DNA of 64,000 nucleotides from assembly GCA_963513935.1 (NCBI GenBank), contig OY740774.1, positions 27,051,949 through 27,115,948 on the forward strand, in the 5' to 3' direction. Origin of the DNA: Aphrophora alni (lineage: Eukaryota > Arthropoda > Insecta > Hemiptera > Aphrophoridae). The position numbers and the translations under genes were made by a program. Under the pieces are notes generated by a model. It was not told the DNA's origin, ran no database searches, and saw nothing but the letters and a program-made list of their open reading frames with translations. Positions 22,457 through 34,922 of this stretch are shown in pieces (position 1 is the first letter of the stretch; the number at the start of each line of letters is the position of its first letter).

Positions 22457-23748
22457 TCACTGAAAAGTCTGTAACATCGTCAATAGCTGGTTCTTAAAAC
22501 CTAGCCTATAATCGTTTTCTACACTCTCAACATGTTTATACTTTGCTCTCGAATTGTCTTTCCTTATCAATGAAAATTTCTTTTCCCAAAGCTTCTTTAT
22601 TATCCTCAAAGGAAAATGTTGTACAGTATTATGGCTTGCCACAAATTTTTTGACATCCCCCCATATCATCTCTATTGGATTGAGATCCTAATGATATGGA
22701 GGAACCGCAAAACACTGTGTCCTTCTGCTTGCATTATTTCATCTAAAAGATATTTTTAAATCAGTGCTTTTTGAGTGTTATAATTTTGTACATTTGAGGT
22801 TTCAGCATTGTATTTTCAAAATGAATGTTTTTTTCTACCAACCACTGTATCATTTTGTTTTTCTTTGAATTTGAAGTTGGGGGCTTTGTGTATTTGTACA
22901 TTATGATATTTGGCAATATCAATCACAAAACACTGTTGGGCTTTAAATATGGAAGTAATTTTTGAGTAATCCATAGTTGATAATTTTTTCCATTCGTTTT
23001 CTCCAGATTTCTGCCTGCCATCCACATAGCTAGAGCGGTGGGGATAAATCCGTCTTCTCCGCCAGCGTGAATGATGATCTACTTCTTTTGGATTTTGCAG
23101 TATTTAATTCACTTGTTGAGCCATCTGTTCACAATTTACTCGATATATGACTTGTCAAAATATATGACTCATCCATAAACATGATAGGTCCGCCCTCTTA
23201 TCTGTATGCCTTGATGGATTGTAGGTATGTTATTCTCTGATGTCCCACTTTTCGATTAATATTTTTCCGTTATTCTTACATTTTTCCATCTACAACCAAG
23301 GTCTTTAAGTATAATTCTTTAATTTTTCTCACTCCCGTAAAAATTACTTATGTCCTTTAATTTCGTCTGTATAACTTTCACTGTAGGAAACCGCTTTTCA
23401 GTCACATGGAATTCATAAATTAACTTCAAAATTATGCATTTATCAAAATCGTCCAAGTCCGTTACTGGTTTTTGTCTTTTCTTTGATTTTATTGGCGTTT
23501 GATATGATTTAAAATTATAAGAGTGTTGTTCTCATGTGATTGTATTGTCCAGCTTCTTTATTCACACGGGATATGGTTCTGAGTGACGCTCAAGTTGCAG
23601 AAGCTGTCCGCTGACGTGCTTTATGAAAAGGTATAGAAATGTTATCGGCCTCCAATTTCATAAATGTATATACATTGCTAATCATTTCTTTACTCTGACT
23701 GCTATAAGCTCTCCTTCCAACCCTAACCTTAGACTTAACGGTAGCCAT
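22457..23748 (-). pseudogene. Tc1-like (IS630/Tc1/mariner) DDE transposase relic, copy 1
   Basis: A minus-strand relic with several stops and frameshifts. From N to C: a basic start at Met 23748 and a helix-turn-helix region around 23590-23720. The first catalytic Asp is in a MDES-Y motif near 23171. A HAGGEDGFIP block follows near 23060. The second Asp is in VID-x-A-x-YHN near 22920. The third acidic residue is in PPYH-x-DLNPIE-M-IWGDVK near 22665, with a stop codon inside the motif. The sequence then continues in the 70-codon frame 22457-22669. The motif order is that of DDE_3-type Tc1-like transposases of arthropods. It is dead. The errantivirus sits about 150 bp downstream of it. Confidence 0.8.
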
Positions 23749-24399
23749 ACCACTAAAACACTGCACTGTAACTAATATTGACTAATTAACAAAAACTATA
23801 GAACTATTATTAACTTAAAACTTTAAAACACGCACAAAAATCAGAAGCAATTGACCACAAATAAGACTCATCACTGACTGAATACATCTCTGTTCAAGGG
23901 AGAAGTATTTTTCGTTGAAAGGACAAGTCACATTAGAAAGCAGCATGGGAAATGTTTTTTTCTCCACTTACATCCTTCCTCCACACCCCGCCCATCACAC
24001 CAGAGTAAATTCAAGTGCCAGCATTGATGCAAAGAATTGTAAATTGAGCAAAGATGTTGGGATCTTTTTTGTAACAAGTTGTTTAAATAAATTGAATTTG
24101 AGTTAGATATAAATAGTGTTGAAAGACTGTCAACCATCTTTATTTGTTTTTGATTATAAAGTAAAATTAATTGTACAATATGTTGGAACGAAATGCAATT
24201 GGGTCTTGTGAAATCATGACATCTAGAGGAAGAAAATTAGTGCGATTTACAAAGAAAAGTGTAGAACTAAAATAACATAATTCCAATTAAAATTAAGAAT
24301 ATTATAAAATAAAAGTATATAATAATTATTCAAAATAAGACATTATGTAAAAACCTGAGAAAAAAGTTAATATTTATAAAAACAAAATAATAGTAGTAG

Positions 24400-25273
24400 G
24401 TAGAAGGGAAACGGTGACTGTTCCTACCAAGTAACTTGGAATTGGTGTTTTGAAATAACTCACCATGGTTTTTGAAATATATTAAAACACCTCGACAAGT
24501 GGACATTGTGGCGAATTCCCATGTTCCATGAGTGATCATGGAATGACTGATAAGAACAAAACAAAGGTAATCACCACTTCTTCTCAACAAGTGGCAGGTA
24601 TGGATGAATTGCATGGAAGAGCAGTATCTTTTATTTCCCTTAGCTTATTGGAGTATATATTTGTCCATTCTTCTTCCCATTGCCTATCCAAAGTGATTGT
24701 AACAGTTATACAGAGTCAAATGCCACATACCCTGTGACTGGCTTCCAGTAGCTTCCATTGTTGTTTCGTCAGCTTTCTGAAGCAAAATGATACTCTGACT
24801 TCCCGTAGCTGAAGTCTATATATAGAACACAGAACATCTTCAAACGAAGGCATTCTTAGAATACACATTTTAGATAGCCAGTATACTATACTACTTTTGG
24901 AATTGGAACACAAAAGATAATAGTTACAGAAATCAGATTGAACAATATTAAAGCCTTTCAAAATAGCAAAATAAAAGAGTTTGGCAGAAAATACACTATA
25001 AGCTGAAGGTAATCCATATGTATACGTCCGACCAGATGAGTAATATGCACAACCAACTTTATTATCCAGTTTAGAACCACCTGTGAAAATAATTTCACTA
25101 TCAACCATATAATGAAACTCTGATGATACACTACATAAAAAATATAGAGTATTGTTCTTGGTGAAGCTGGACAGCGAGAAATCAAAAGTTGGTATTTGAT
25201 TAAGCTTTGGAGGAATAAAACATGCAGCATTCATATTCATTGGAGGAAGTACAAGTGCCATATTGTCTAGCAT
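24400..25273 (-). pseudogene. LINE (non-LTR) ORF2 fragment: RNase H and C-terminal zinc region, copy 1
   Basis: A 185-codon open frame (24716-25273) aligns by eye to the RNase H domain of Jockey/R1/I-type elements: F-T-x-G-S-K..VGCA, S-x-F-S-A-x-LFxxAILK, and C-S-x-S-K-S. The three usual catalytic acids are replaced: Gly at 65 (normally Asp), Lys at 98 (normally Glu) and Asn at 124 (normally Asp). After a frameshift, 24400-24620 resembles the terminal H-x-x-x-THG...C-x-x-C segment of the same ORF. It is an inactive fragment. Confidence 0.65.
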
Positions 25274-26099
25274 TCTAAGAGTTCTATTGCCAAACTAGGC
25301 AGGACAGTTACGACAAACACTTTGACTTGTGTATCTAAGATAAAGCATTCAGATTCAGACAGATCTAAACAAAGTTCTGAAAAGAACTTGGTTTAGTTGA
25401 AAATTATTTTACAAGATGATTAAGAAAATTAATTACAAACTATAATAACTTTTAAAACCATTTAGAAACTCAATTTTGAATACAGCTAATACATAATTAA
25501 TGGTTCATTACCTGGTTTATAGAAAGATGGACAGTTGGCCTAAGGAAGCATCATAACAATTAACCAAATTAATTAACACATTAACAAACATTGAATTCAG
25601 AAATTTGTTTTTAAATGTACTATTCACTTTACTTTTTTTACAATTAAATTCACTTATGTAAGACACTTATGTAATCACTTATTGACATTTTTATGTAAGG
25701 CATTGGCAATGCACTTTTAAATTGTTATTTAAGGTACTGAAAAAAGTTTCTCTCTCTAAACAGCTGTATTAGACTAACTATAGCCAGTGGTAGACTGTTC
25801 CAAGCGTAAGGCTAAATTTAGAATTGGACTCTTTATCAAGAACAATTTCTTTCAATTGGACTCTTTACCAAAGTTGGATTTCAGAACAGATTACTCTTCA
25901 TCTCACATGGTCCTTTGCTTTTTATTAAGAATTAATTTTAAAATGCAACACTACTTACAGAACTAAAAATACCTAATAATAAAGAACCTATCGGAACACC
26001 ACTTCAACATATGGACAATAGTAAGCAAGCTGCATCTTCCAGAAAATATTGCAAAAGCTGACACCCACCCAACAGAACTTCGACAATCTGTCCTCAATA

Positions 26100-26530
26100 T
26101 ATGAATGAAATGCACCCTAAGGAAGAATGGCATGAAGGATCCAAATGAATATAGCAGAGTAGGAGCAGGAGTATAAAGCCACCTATTTTCTCAATATGAT
26201 CCAGTAGGGAGACATAAGATGAACTTTTATTGGTAACTGAGACAATAAACTTAGCGCTGGAATAGATTTACCAAAAAGCTGTAATGCTGGTTGACTATAG
26301 AATGGCCATTCAAACAATCACATCAAACAGATTGACTCACTCGCCTTGTTTCAAAAACATAAATGAATCATTGAAAATACTTTACAATTCTCAAAAAAAG
26401 TATGCAAATGGATACCAACACATGTAGGAATGGAAGGGAATGAGACCATAGATGAGCTGGTAAATAAATATTCAGAAGTTCATACAAACGGAAAACCGCT
26501 AACATGAAATCCCCTAAAAATATACTCTCC
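26100..26530 (+). pseudogene. LINE RNase H fragment, plus strand, copy 1
   Basis: Broken by stops and shifts. Near 26140 the translation gives NEYSRVGAGV followed by an LFSQYDPVG block. Near 26410-26470 it gives KWIPTHVGMEGNE followed by DELVNKY, which match the start and the end of an RNase H domain of a non-LTR element. The orientation is opposite to the LINE fragment at 24400-25273, so it is a separate insertion or an inverted piece. The copy 2 equivalent is 56674-57104. Confidence 0.55.
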
Positions 26531-28461
26531 TCCTAGTCCATAATATCATTAAAAGGAAAACAGCAGAAGAGACAAAGGAGAAAATGGGCAAAGATTGTTG
26601 ACCTATGAAGAGGCAACAGCTTGAAACTGAGGAAAAAAACTGTTGCAGCTTTAGACAAGCCACTGGCCACTGGTAACGACTAGCAGTGGATCCAGCTCAA
26701 ATGAAGATCTAGAGCTGTCAGAGTGTACAATCTCCTGTGAACCGGACTCAGTCATGGACACTAACCATCTGTGTTGAACTTAGCCCTACACTGCGACAAG
26801 AAGAGAATTTGAAGGCTTTATAGTGAGATGGCAAAAACAAGATAGTCCCTCCCCACAAGTGTCATGACAACAACAATATTTAGAAAAACTCCTAATCTAG
26901 TTGAACATCTCAAGCTTTTAGAATTTGACTTCTTATAGTTTATGGTATTTGAAAGATTATCATTTTGATTAACCATTATCACGACTTTTAGAGATGTTGA
27001 TTTTTGTTTGTTTTGACATCTCCAGCTTCTTGTAGAATATCATTAGTCAAACAGGAAGGAAACCAATATAGTTCCTATATGATCAATAACTGAAACTGCT
27101 ATGCTCAATTTTATGGATGATGTTATGGGTGGGATAAATTGTGGGAAAAGCGTTGATAGTATGTTTCTGGATGTGAGAAAGGTTTTCTTTTTTTCTTCTC
27201 CTTTTTGTGTATTTTAACTTTAAGTCATAACACACTTTAATCTTCAAGTATTTTAACTTTTATGTCATATTTCAATTTATTTGTTTTGATTAGTTTGTTG
27301 TTAAAGTTAGCTTTATTTTTTCCTTTCTTTCTCAATCTAAATCATGTTTTGTTTGTTTTCAGATTTAAACTAATTTCCTAGATGCTATAATAAACAAAAA
27401 TAACAATATCCCTCATCAATACATATAAAAATCCAAATCAAACAGATTATACCATCCACAGCAACTCATAACTATCCTATATCACGTAAAGTAGTTGCTT
27501 TCCAGAATTTTTTAAATAGTTGAAATTTTGATGAGATTTTCAATTTTTATTATTTTTTCATATTCTCCACATCTTATTAAACAGTTTTGGAAAAAAAGTA
27601 TTTATAATTTTAGTAACTGATGATGAGACTTATCAACAGTTAGCTTTTTATTACTGTTTAGTTTTTTGGTTTTGGCAACATATTTTATAAATTTATAGAC
27701 TCTCTTAATTTCTCTCAGTGTTACATATATATTTAGCTTTATACCAGTTTATAAACTCATTTTTTGGTTTACACAACATAGTTTATTTACTCCAGGTAAG
27801 CATATTTAGCTCATTTTACACAATTTCAAATTTTCATTTTTTGTTTTACAGAATTACGCACAAATATGGAATTTTAAAAGTTTTATATATTTTTGCCAGA
27901 TGATGATGTCTTGTAGCCGAAACTTTTTGTACTTTTTCCCACCTAGAAATTCCATTATAAAAACTATCTGATGATGTCTGGGTAGCTGAAACTTTCTAAT
28001 TCCTTCTATTATTAACTAAAATATCTATTTACCATAGTTTGAACTAAAGTATATGTTTGACCCAAAATTAAATATATATATTAAGAGAATGGGTTTAATT
28101 TTAGTCTTCTAATGTCTCTCTATATGACCAATTTTAGAATTATTAAGAGTTTGGAGTGTTTGGTGTTTGTACAACACCATGAGTCCAAAGTTTCAAACAG
28201 TCACATATACTTAAGTTTAAACGACCCCCTAAGAGGACCTTCATCTCTACTTCCATCTCCCTCTCACACAATGTTTAATCACTCCACAATTAAGAATCTC
28301 TTACATTGCAAGACAACTTTCTGACATCCTGGCTCATCCAGCTGATATTAGAATATATTGTCAAGTGTGCCATGAAATTGCAAGATTAGGACCTGGGGTA
28401 CATAGTCACTGGAATTTATCTCTATTGACTCTAGCTTGTAGATTCCCCACTCTGTTGAGTA
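26531..28461. other. Non-coding stretch with TGATGATG...GAAAC motifs
   Basis: No open gene. Two similar motifs, TGATGATGTCTTGTAGCCGA at 27901 and TGATGATGTCTGGGTAGCTG at 27969, each run on into AAAC. A weaker TGATGATGAG lies at 27618. They may be 3'-end motifs of a retroelement. The copy 2 equivalent is 57105-59035. Confidence 0.5.
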
Positions 28462-28569
28462 TGCAGAACTGCTGATGAGTCTCTGGAGCATATTATTTTT
28501 TACTGCCCACCCTTTAGTCTGGGAAGCAATGATCTCAACTCCAAAGTTTTTAAGAAGCAAGACATCTAG
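28462..28569 (+). pseudogene. LINE C-terminal zinc-knuckle fragment, copy 1
   Basis: The frame reads CRTADESLEHIIFYCPPF and on to a stop. It resembles the C-x-x-C...H-I-x-x-x-C end of non-LTR ORF2 proteins, with only part of the first Cys pair visible. It is a short fragment. The copy 2 equivalent is 59036-59143. Confidence 0.5.
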
Positions 28570-28790
28570 ACACTGAAATCATTTAACCTTATTCCAGCAA
28601 AAGTTTATAGAAGAAATCGAATTTTTAATTTTATCTGATACTAAAAAACATACTAAGAAGTAAGAATTAATTGACATCCAGTTGCTCTTGAAAGCTCTAG
28701 CATTGACTAGGGTTGGAACTTTGCTTGTGAATAAGTGTAAATGACCACTCAACATAATAAAAGAGAAAGGGAAAAGTTAAATCCGGCATG

Positions 28791-29110
28791 GACCCAAACC
28801 AATTCTGGATTGAAGATAACAAGAAAGCAGATAAGTTGGCAAATATTAGTGCGCTTGATTATGAGAGAAGACTGCCCAAGATCCCAACTATGTCAGAGAT
28901 TATGTACAGGTGAGTATGTATAGCAAAGGTTTGTACAAAGCACCATGATAGGGGGTAATACAAGAATGGATTGTAAACAAGTTAGAGACATAAGTATCTC
29001 AACATAATAGGAAAAAGGTATGACTCATCTTGCTATAAGTGTGGGAAGAAGGAAGCATTAACTCATTTATTGACTGAGTATTCCATCTCTGAGCATATCC
29101 AGTGGAGCTG
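28791..29110 (+). pseudogene. Second LINE RNase H/zinc end fragment, copy 1
   Basis: At 28812 the frame reads EDNKKADKLANISALDYERR, the end of an RNase H domain (K-A-D-x-LA). After stops, 29011-29090 gives a YDSSCYKCGKKEALTHLLTE block, a C-x-x-CG...H zinc-knuckle-like end. It belongs to the same kind of element as the other LINE pieces but is a separate fragment. The copy 2 equivalent is 59365-59684. Confidence 0.55.
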
Positions 29111-29424
29111 TAGAACTAAATAAGAGCTTCGTAGAATGAATCATAAAAATACCCAAATAATCCTTCTGTAATATGATTGAATTTATACCACATTTCATTC
29201 TGATGAAGACATTTAAAAACTTTAATGTTATCAGGATGTAAATTCTTATAAGGCATACAAGGTGCCGTAATAAAGTAACGATACTGATTTTTTTAAAGCA
29301 AGATAAGGTAACCCTGCAGCTTGCGTAGGAAGTCTATCTTTGACTTTGATCGTTAGACTAATTCCAGTTCAAGAGGCACCGTTCAGTATTAAATTGTGCT
29401 CCAATACAGGGTATGTCATTTCTT

Positions 29425-30100
29425 TTTGTGTTAAACTGGATGAGAATGCAACGACAACTTACAGTAAATTTCAGAAAGCTTTTGGAAATGAGATTATATC
29501 TAGAGCTCAAGTTTTTCGTTGGCATAAAATGTTTTTTGAAGATGAAGACCAGAGCGGACAGACATAAACATAGACAGGCTTCGTGAAATCGTAGCGATCA
29601 AAAACTATCCTTGAAATGATTCCAGAAGAAGCCAACATCAATCAGGATGTTGTTTACCAAATAATGACTGAAGAGATCTTAGAAAGTATATGAGTAAAAT
29701 TTGTGCAAAAATGGTCCCAAAAATCATGCAGAGGAACAGCAAGAAGCATGGGAAAATGTGGAAGCTGATTTGTCAGAACAAGTGAAAATCAACCCTGATT
29801 TATTGACCCGTGTTAACACTGATGGTGAAAGTTGGCTCTTCCAATAAGATCCAGAAACAAAATGTCAAAGTTTGCAATGGTGTTCAAAGGGATCACCCAG
29901 GCCGAAAAAAGCTTGCATGTCGAAGTCAAAAGTGAAAGGCATGTTTGTGTGTTTGTTTGATTCCAAAGGCATTGTTCATAAAGAGTGAGTGGCTCCTGGC
30001 CAAACAGTTTATCAATATTTGTACAAAGAAATTCTAGGAAGACTTCGAAAACGAGTCATCCCCGTCTGTGCAAACATTACTGATAATTGGATTCTTCTAA
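29425..30100 (+). pseudogene. mariner-type transposase relic, copy 1
   Basis: The N-terminal helix-turn-helix is readable at 29425-29567 (KLDENATTTYSKFQKAFGNE, then QVFRWHKMF). It is followed by VVYQIMTE near 29650 and HAEEQQEA near 29720. NTDGESWLFQ near 29815 is the first catalytic region, with the usual G-D-E order disturbed. DPETKCQSLQW and PRPKKA follow, then a GIVHKE block, PGQTVYQYLYKEILGRLRKR and NWILLK. The second and third catalytic acids are absent because the match stops near 30100. Several stops and shifts are present. Confidence 0.8.
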
Positions 30101-30264
30101 AGAATTTAATTGGATTTAATTCCAACTCTAATGAATTGAGTTTCAAAATGTAGTCATGACTATATTCTAAAAACAAATATTCACTTTCAGCCAATAGAAG
30201 CATGACTGTTTTTATGTTTATTGTTCATTATCTCATAATTTGTTGTTACATTTCACTAGTCATC

Positions 30265-30420
30265 ATGGAGACATACACAGTTGTGGAACTTATTCAGTAT
30301 TGTTTATGGTTTGATGAGTAGCAATCAGCCAATTATGTCCATAGGTAATTCAAAATCAAAGATCAAAAGAAATCATTGAAAGATAATGTGGAAGATTTTA
30401 AGGAAAAGTCTATGATTACA
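30265..30420 (+). pseudogene. DUF4817-like helix-turn-helix fragment, copy 1
   Basis: From the ATG at 30265 the frame reads METYTVVELIQYCLWFDE, then stops and remnants including NVEDFKEKSMI. The M-E-x-Y-T-x-x-E start and spacing recall the DUF4817 helix-turn-helix domain found with transposon-derived proteins of arthropods. Two stops interrupt it. The rest of 30421-30704 shows nothing clear. The copy 2 equivalent is 60839-60994. Confidence 0.5.
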
Positions 30421-30690
30421 GCCCAGTTATAAAGCTTCAAGAAGACCTAATTTTCTTATTGAAATGATGACAGAATTAATAACGATGAGATTTTTCATTA
30501 TTGATCAGTGGACCAAACAGATGCTAGTCAATTTCGAAACAGTCTTCCTGCTATACAAGTTTCATCAAATGCAATAAATAAATATAATATTTCAAAATGG
30601 TTATTTTGGATTTTGAGTGGTAGAGAAAACATATACAAAAAACTGTTATATAATTTAACTTTAGCACCTTAGAAAATACAAGTTCATAAA

Positions 30691-30710
30691 AATCGGTCTA
30701 CGAATCGGTC
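30691..30710. other. Junction of the tandem duplication
   Basis: Copy 1 ends at 30704 and copy 2 starts at 30709, leaving the 4 bases TCGG that belong to neither. AATCGGTC occurs at 30691-30698 and again across the junction at 30703-30710, so the filler looks copied from the end 12 bases away. Confidence 0.8.
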
Positions 30711-31305
30711 ATCCTTTATTACATCATACACTTTTTATGATTCACAATAGGCTACCTTATTTCACTGAAAAATCATCAAAATTAAGCATTTCTTGACATT
30801 CTAAACTACACAAACACACAATGCATTTAGGTAACATAGATTACACATATTGAAATCACTCATGGATCACATGAGCACTACAATCAATTTCATAGATTTA
30901 TATCATTTCATAGCTTCTAAGATTCAAGAATCATGAGAACTATATATTCACATTCCTAGACCTAAAGTTATTTAACTAGGTCTGGTTAGGTACATGATTG
31001 ACAGTATTGATATCTAGTTTGACAGTTCTTTAAACAGACCTATTTTCGTGAATGAACATAAACATCGAGAAATGAGACATTATATAGATATAATAATAAA
31101 GACATATATTAGTAATAACATAAAGAGCCGAACTAAGCTCAAAAGGCTGCAAATCGTCATTTTAAATAGCTTGTTTTCGACAGAAATAATGGATTTCGGT
31201 AATTCAAAAGTAAAAGGATGGTATAACTGTTGAAAAAGGAGGTAGGAAGAACACTAATTGCTCACATTCTGCTAGTAAATAGTAACGACAGGAACACTAC
31301 ATATA

Positions 31306-32427
<1,122 letters not shown>

Positions 32428-32884
32428 ACCAAGCAATTTTTGTCTAAAATTATAGCTAAATATCGGTTGTTTATAGTCCTTCGATTTTTCTATAAGAAAT
32501 TATGAAAACAAAGTATTTATCTTCTAATCAAAGGATCAGATCATATTATGTGGCACCATAAACATTTCAAGCCCCAAAATACATTTCTTCACTGTTAAAT
32601 AATAGGCTACATAGAAAACAAGAGAATAAGGGTGTTAGGTTAAAGTCTAATTAGAGCCTACCGAAAGCCGATGTTAATATGTATGACATTAGTGAAGTTA
32701 GTGTATGTGTTATGACTACGTAATTTTAAAACAATTATCATTTTAAATTTCGTACGACGCTTTTAAAGTCAGAAAATGCCTTTGTTTATTAGAAAATTGG
32801 AATATTAAAGAATCGATATTAGTAGTGTCTAAGTTGCACAAGTTCAAAATGGGATGTAAATTACATAACACAAGGTCATCAGGT

Positions 32885-32886
<2 letters not shown>

Positions 32887-32969
<83 letters not shown>
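32887..32969. repeat. Compound (CT)n(TA)n microsatellite, copy 2
   Basis: 83-bp counterpart of 2327-2379. Both the CT and TA parts are longer. Confidence 0.9.
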
Positions 32970-32972
<3 letters not shown>

Positions 32973-34285
32973 TATCCTCAGACTATGTCTGGTGTAATGG
33001 GTATGTCCTCCCTTCTACTTGTTTCCCTAGCCTGAATACAGTACTGTACAACCTATTCTAAGAAAACTAGGTACACAAATTACTTCTTAGCTATGTTTAA
33101 TTCTTAAAGTTTAAGTAAAAGTTAATTCTTAAAAGTTTAATTTTGTAAATGTTTTATTCTTATTTACACTGATAAAAGAAACAAAAGGAGGGTAGGCTTT
33201 AACACAGAAGCATTTGAGATCTATATTTTTTTACCTTTGATAGCAAATGCAACAAACCAAGTGTGGGGGGCCCCTCTTTTCCTCTCCACCCCAGATATAT
33301 TCCTACCTTCAGGATACTGTACCTCACTTTACCAAATAGATGTAAATTACATAACACAAGGTCGTCATGTGGCTATATAGTCACCTAACTGACTTAATAG
33401 AACAAGTGATCATACATTTAGTGTTTTGATGAATGTAGCCTAGTCAATAGTATTAATAATGGAATTCATAATCTATGTAGCTGGATTTGGTACTTTTATA
33501 GATATCATTTTCTATTAAAGAAATGCATTTTTTGGGACTTGAAATGTTTATTGCGCCACATAATTTTAATTTGTTGCTGCACTAGGATTTCTAGACCCAC
33601 AGAGAGAACAACTTTGTTGTAGGCAAAAATATTTTATAAAAGCATAAGCATAGTTCAATGTGTTACTTTCAAGTTGAGTTCCTACTCTTATATTTGGTAT
33701 TTTATACTTATGTAATAAAAAGAAAATGAGTTAAATTGTTGAATTGATTAATTAAAATAAACAGTGATCTGTAACACTAGTATGCAATAAAAGTTGTTTA
33801 ATTATTGTAGGTACTCCTTTGTCCATTCTGTGAAAGGGAGAGCTAATACAAATACACTTACCTTATATATTATTACGCTGATATTAGTAAAATTCACAAC
33901 CATGGTGGTAGATACAGAGTTGTTAATTACTTTAAATTTAGATCAATGTTGAAATAGTAGAATTTGGTGGTAACTATTGCAGATTTTGTCCAACACGTTC
34001 ACATTAATTCAGAAATTAACATGGCGACATGGCGTCTTCTTATAACGGAAACAGTTAAGGTCAAGGTCTGAAGGTCGACAAGGTCCAACGTTAGGACAAA
34101 AAATGAAATATCTAAGATATACCGGTCACAGAGTGTCACTTCGATCAACTGTGAACTATAATCGATAGTTTAAACAGAAAGTATAATCTTGGTTACTTCA
34201 GTTGTTAATGAAAAATGGAAACTATTGAATAATTAATAAATTACTACACATTATTTTAGGATGTGAAAACTTCTTTAACGACGTT

Positions 34286-34370
34286 GTGCACTTTTTTTGG
34301 ATGAGCAAAAAACATTGAACTCGCATCAGATTGTATAGCGACACCGACACCGCAACCATGAGATATATAA

Positions 34371-34402
<32 letters not shown>

Positions 34403-34570
34403 GTGTGGGTTGCACGCCACGCGTACATACTATATATTGTTGGGCACTTTTTGGATGGGCAAAAACCATTGAACTCGCTTCAGATTTTATAGCGACACAG
34501 ACACCGCTACCATGAGATATATGTATGTGTATATATAAATAGTATAGGACGCACGCCACGCGCATATACC
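34286..34570. repeat. Two-unit ~155-bp tandem repeat, copy 2
   Basis: Counterpart of 3696-3980 in the second duplication unit, with the same structure. Confidence 0.85.
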
Positions 34571-34882
34571 ATATACAGTATATCCTTTCATATAAAAGTA
34601 TGGTGTATATGTTGTAATAACACTTTATTTTCCTTAAAAATAATTTCTATCTGTGAAAAGAAATATGATTCAGATATATGAGAAGTTTTGTTTATTAAAA
34701 GAAATAAAAAATTTTGGTTATTCTATTATAAATATCACATAAGTTACAGAATTAAGTTCAATTGGTTATTTTATTCATTCACTGGGGTCTTCGGATTCGG
34801 GCTTAATTATTAAATGTGCAATTTTAGTACAGATATTATAAACATAAATATTAAGTTAACAAATCAATTTCTATTATTACTA

Positions 34883-34922
<40 letters not shown>

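Larger units (their letters stand above)
169..30704 (+). repeat. Tandem segmental duplication, copy 1
   Basis: First copy of a direct repeat about 30.5 kb long. It begins at TCATCCTTTATTACATCATA, found again at 30709, and ends at TCTACGAA, found again at 61271-61278. Length is 30536 against 30570 for copy 2. The net difference comes from microsatellite lengths, a few short indels and a 16-bp insertion in pol. The two copies contain the same transposon insertions at the same places, including a one-base mismatch between the two LTRs, so the retroelement inserted before the segment was duplicated. An assembly artefact (two haplotypes joined end to end) cannot be excluded from sequence alone. 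Confidence 0.97.
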
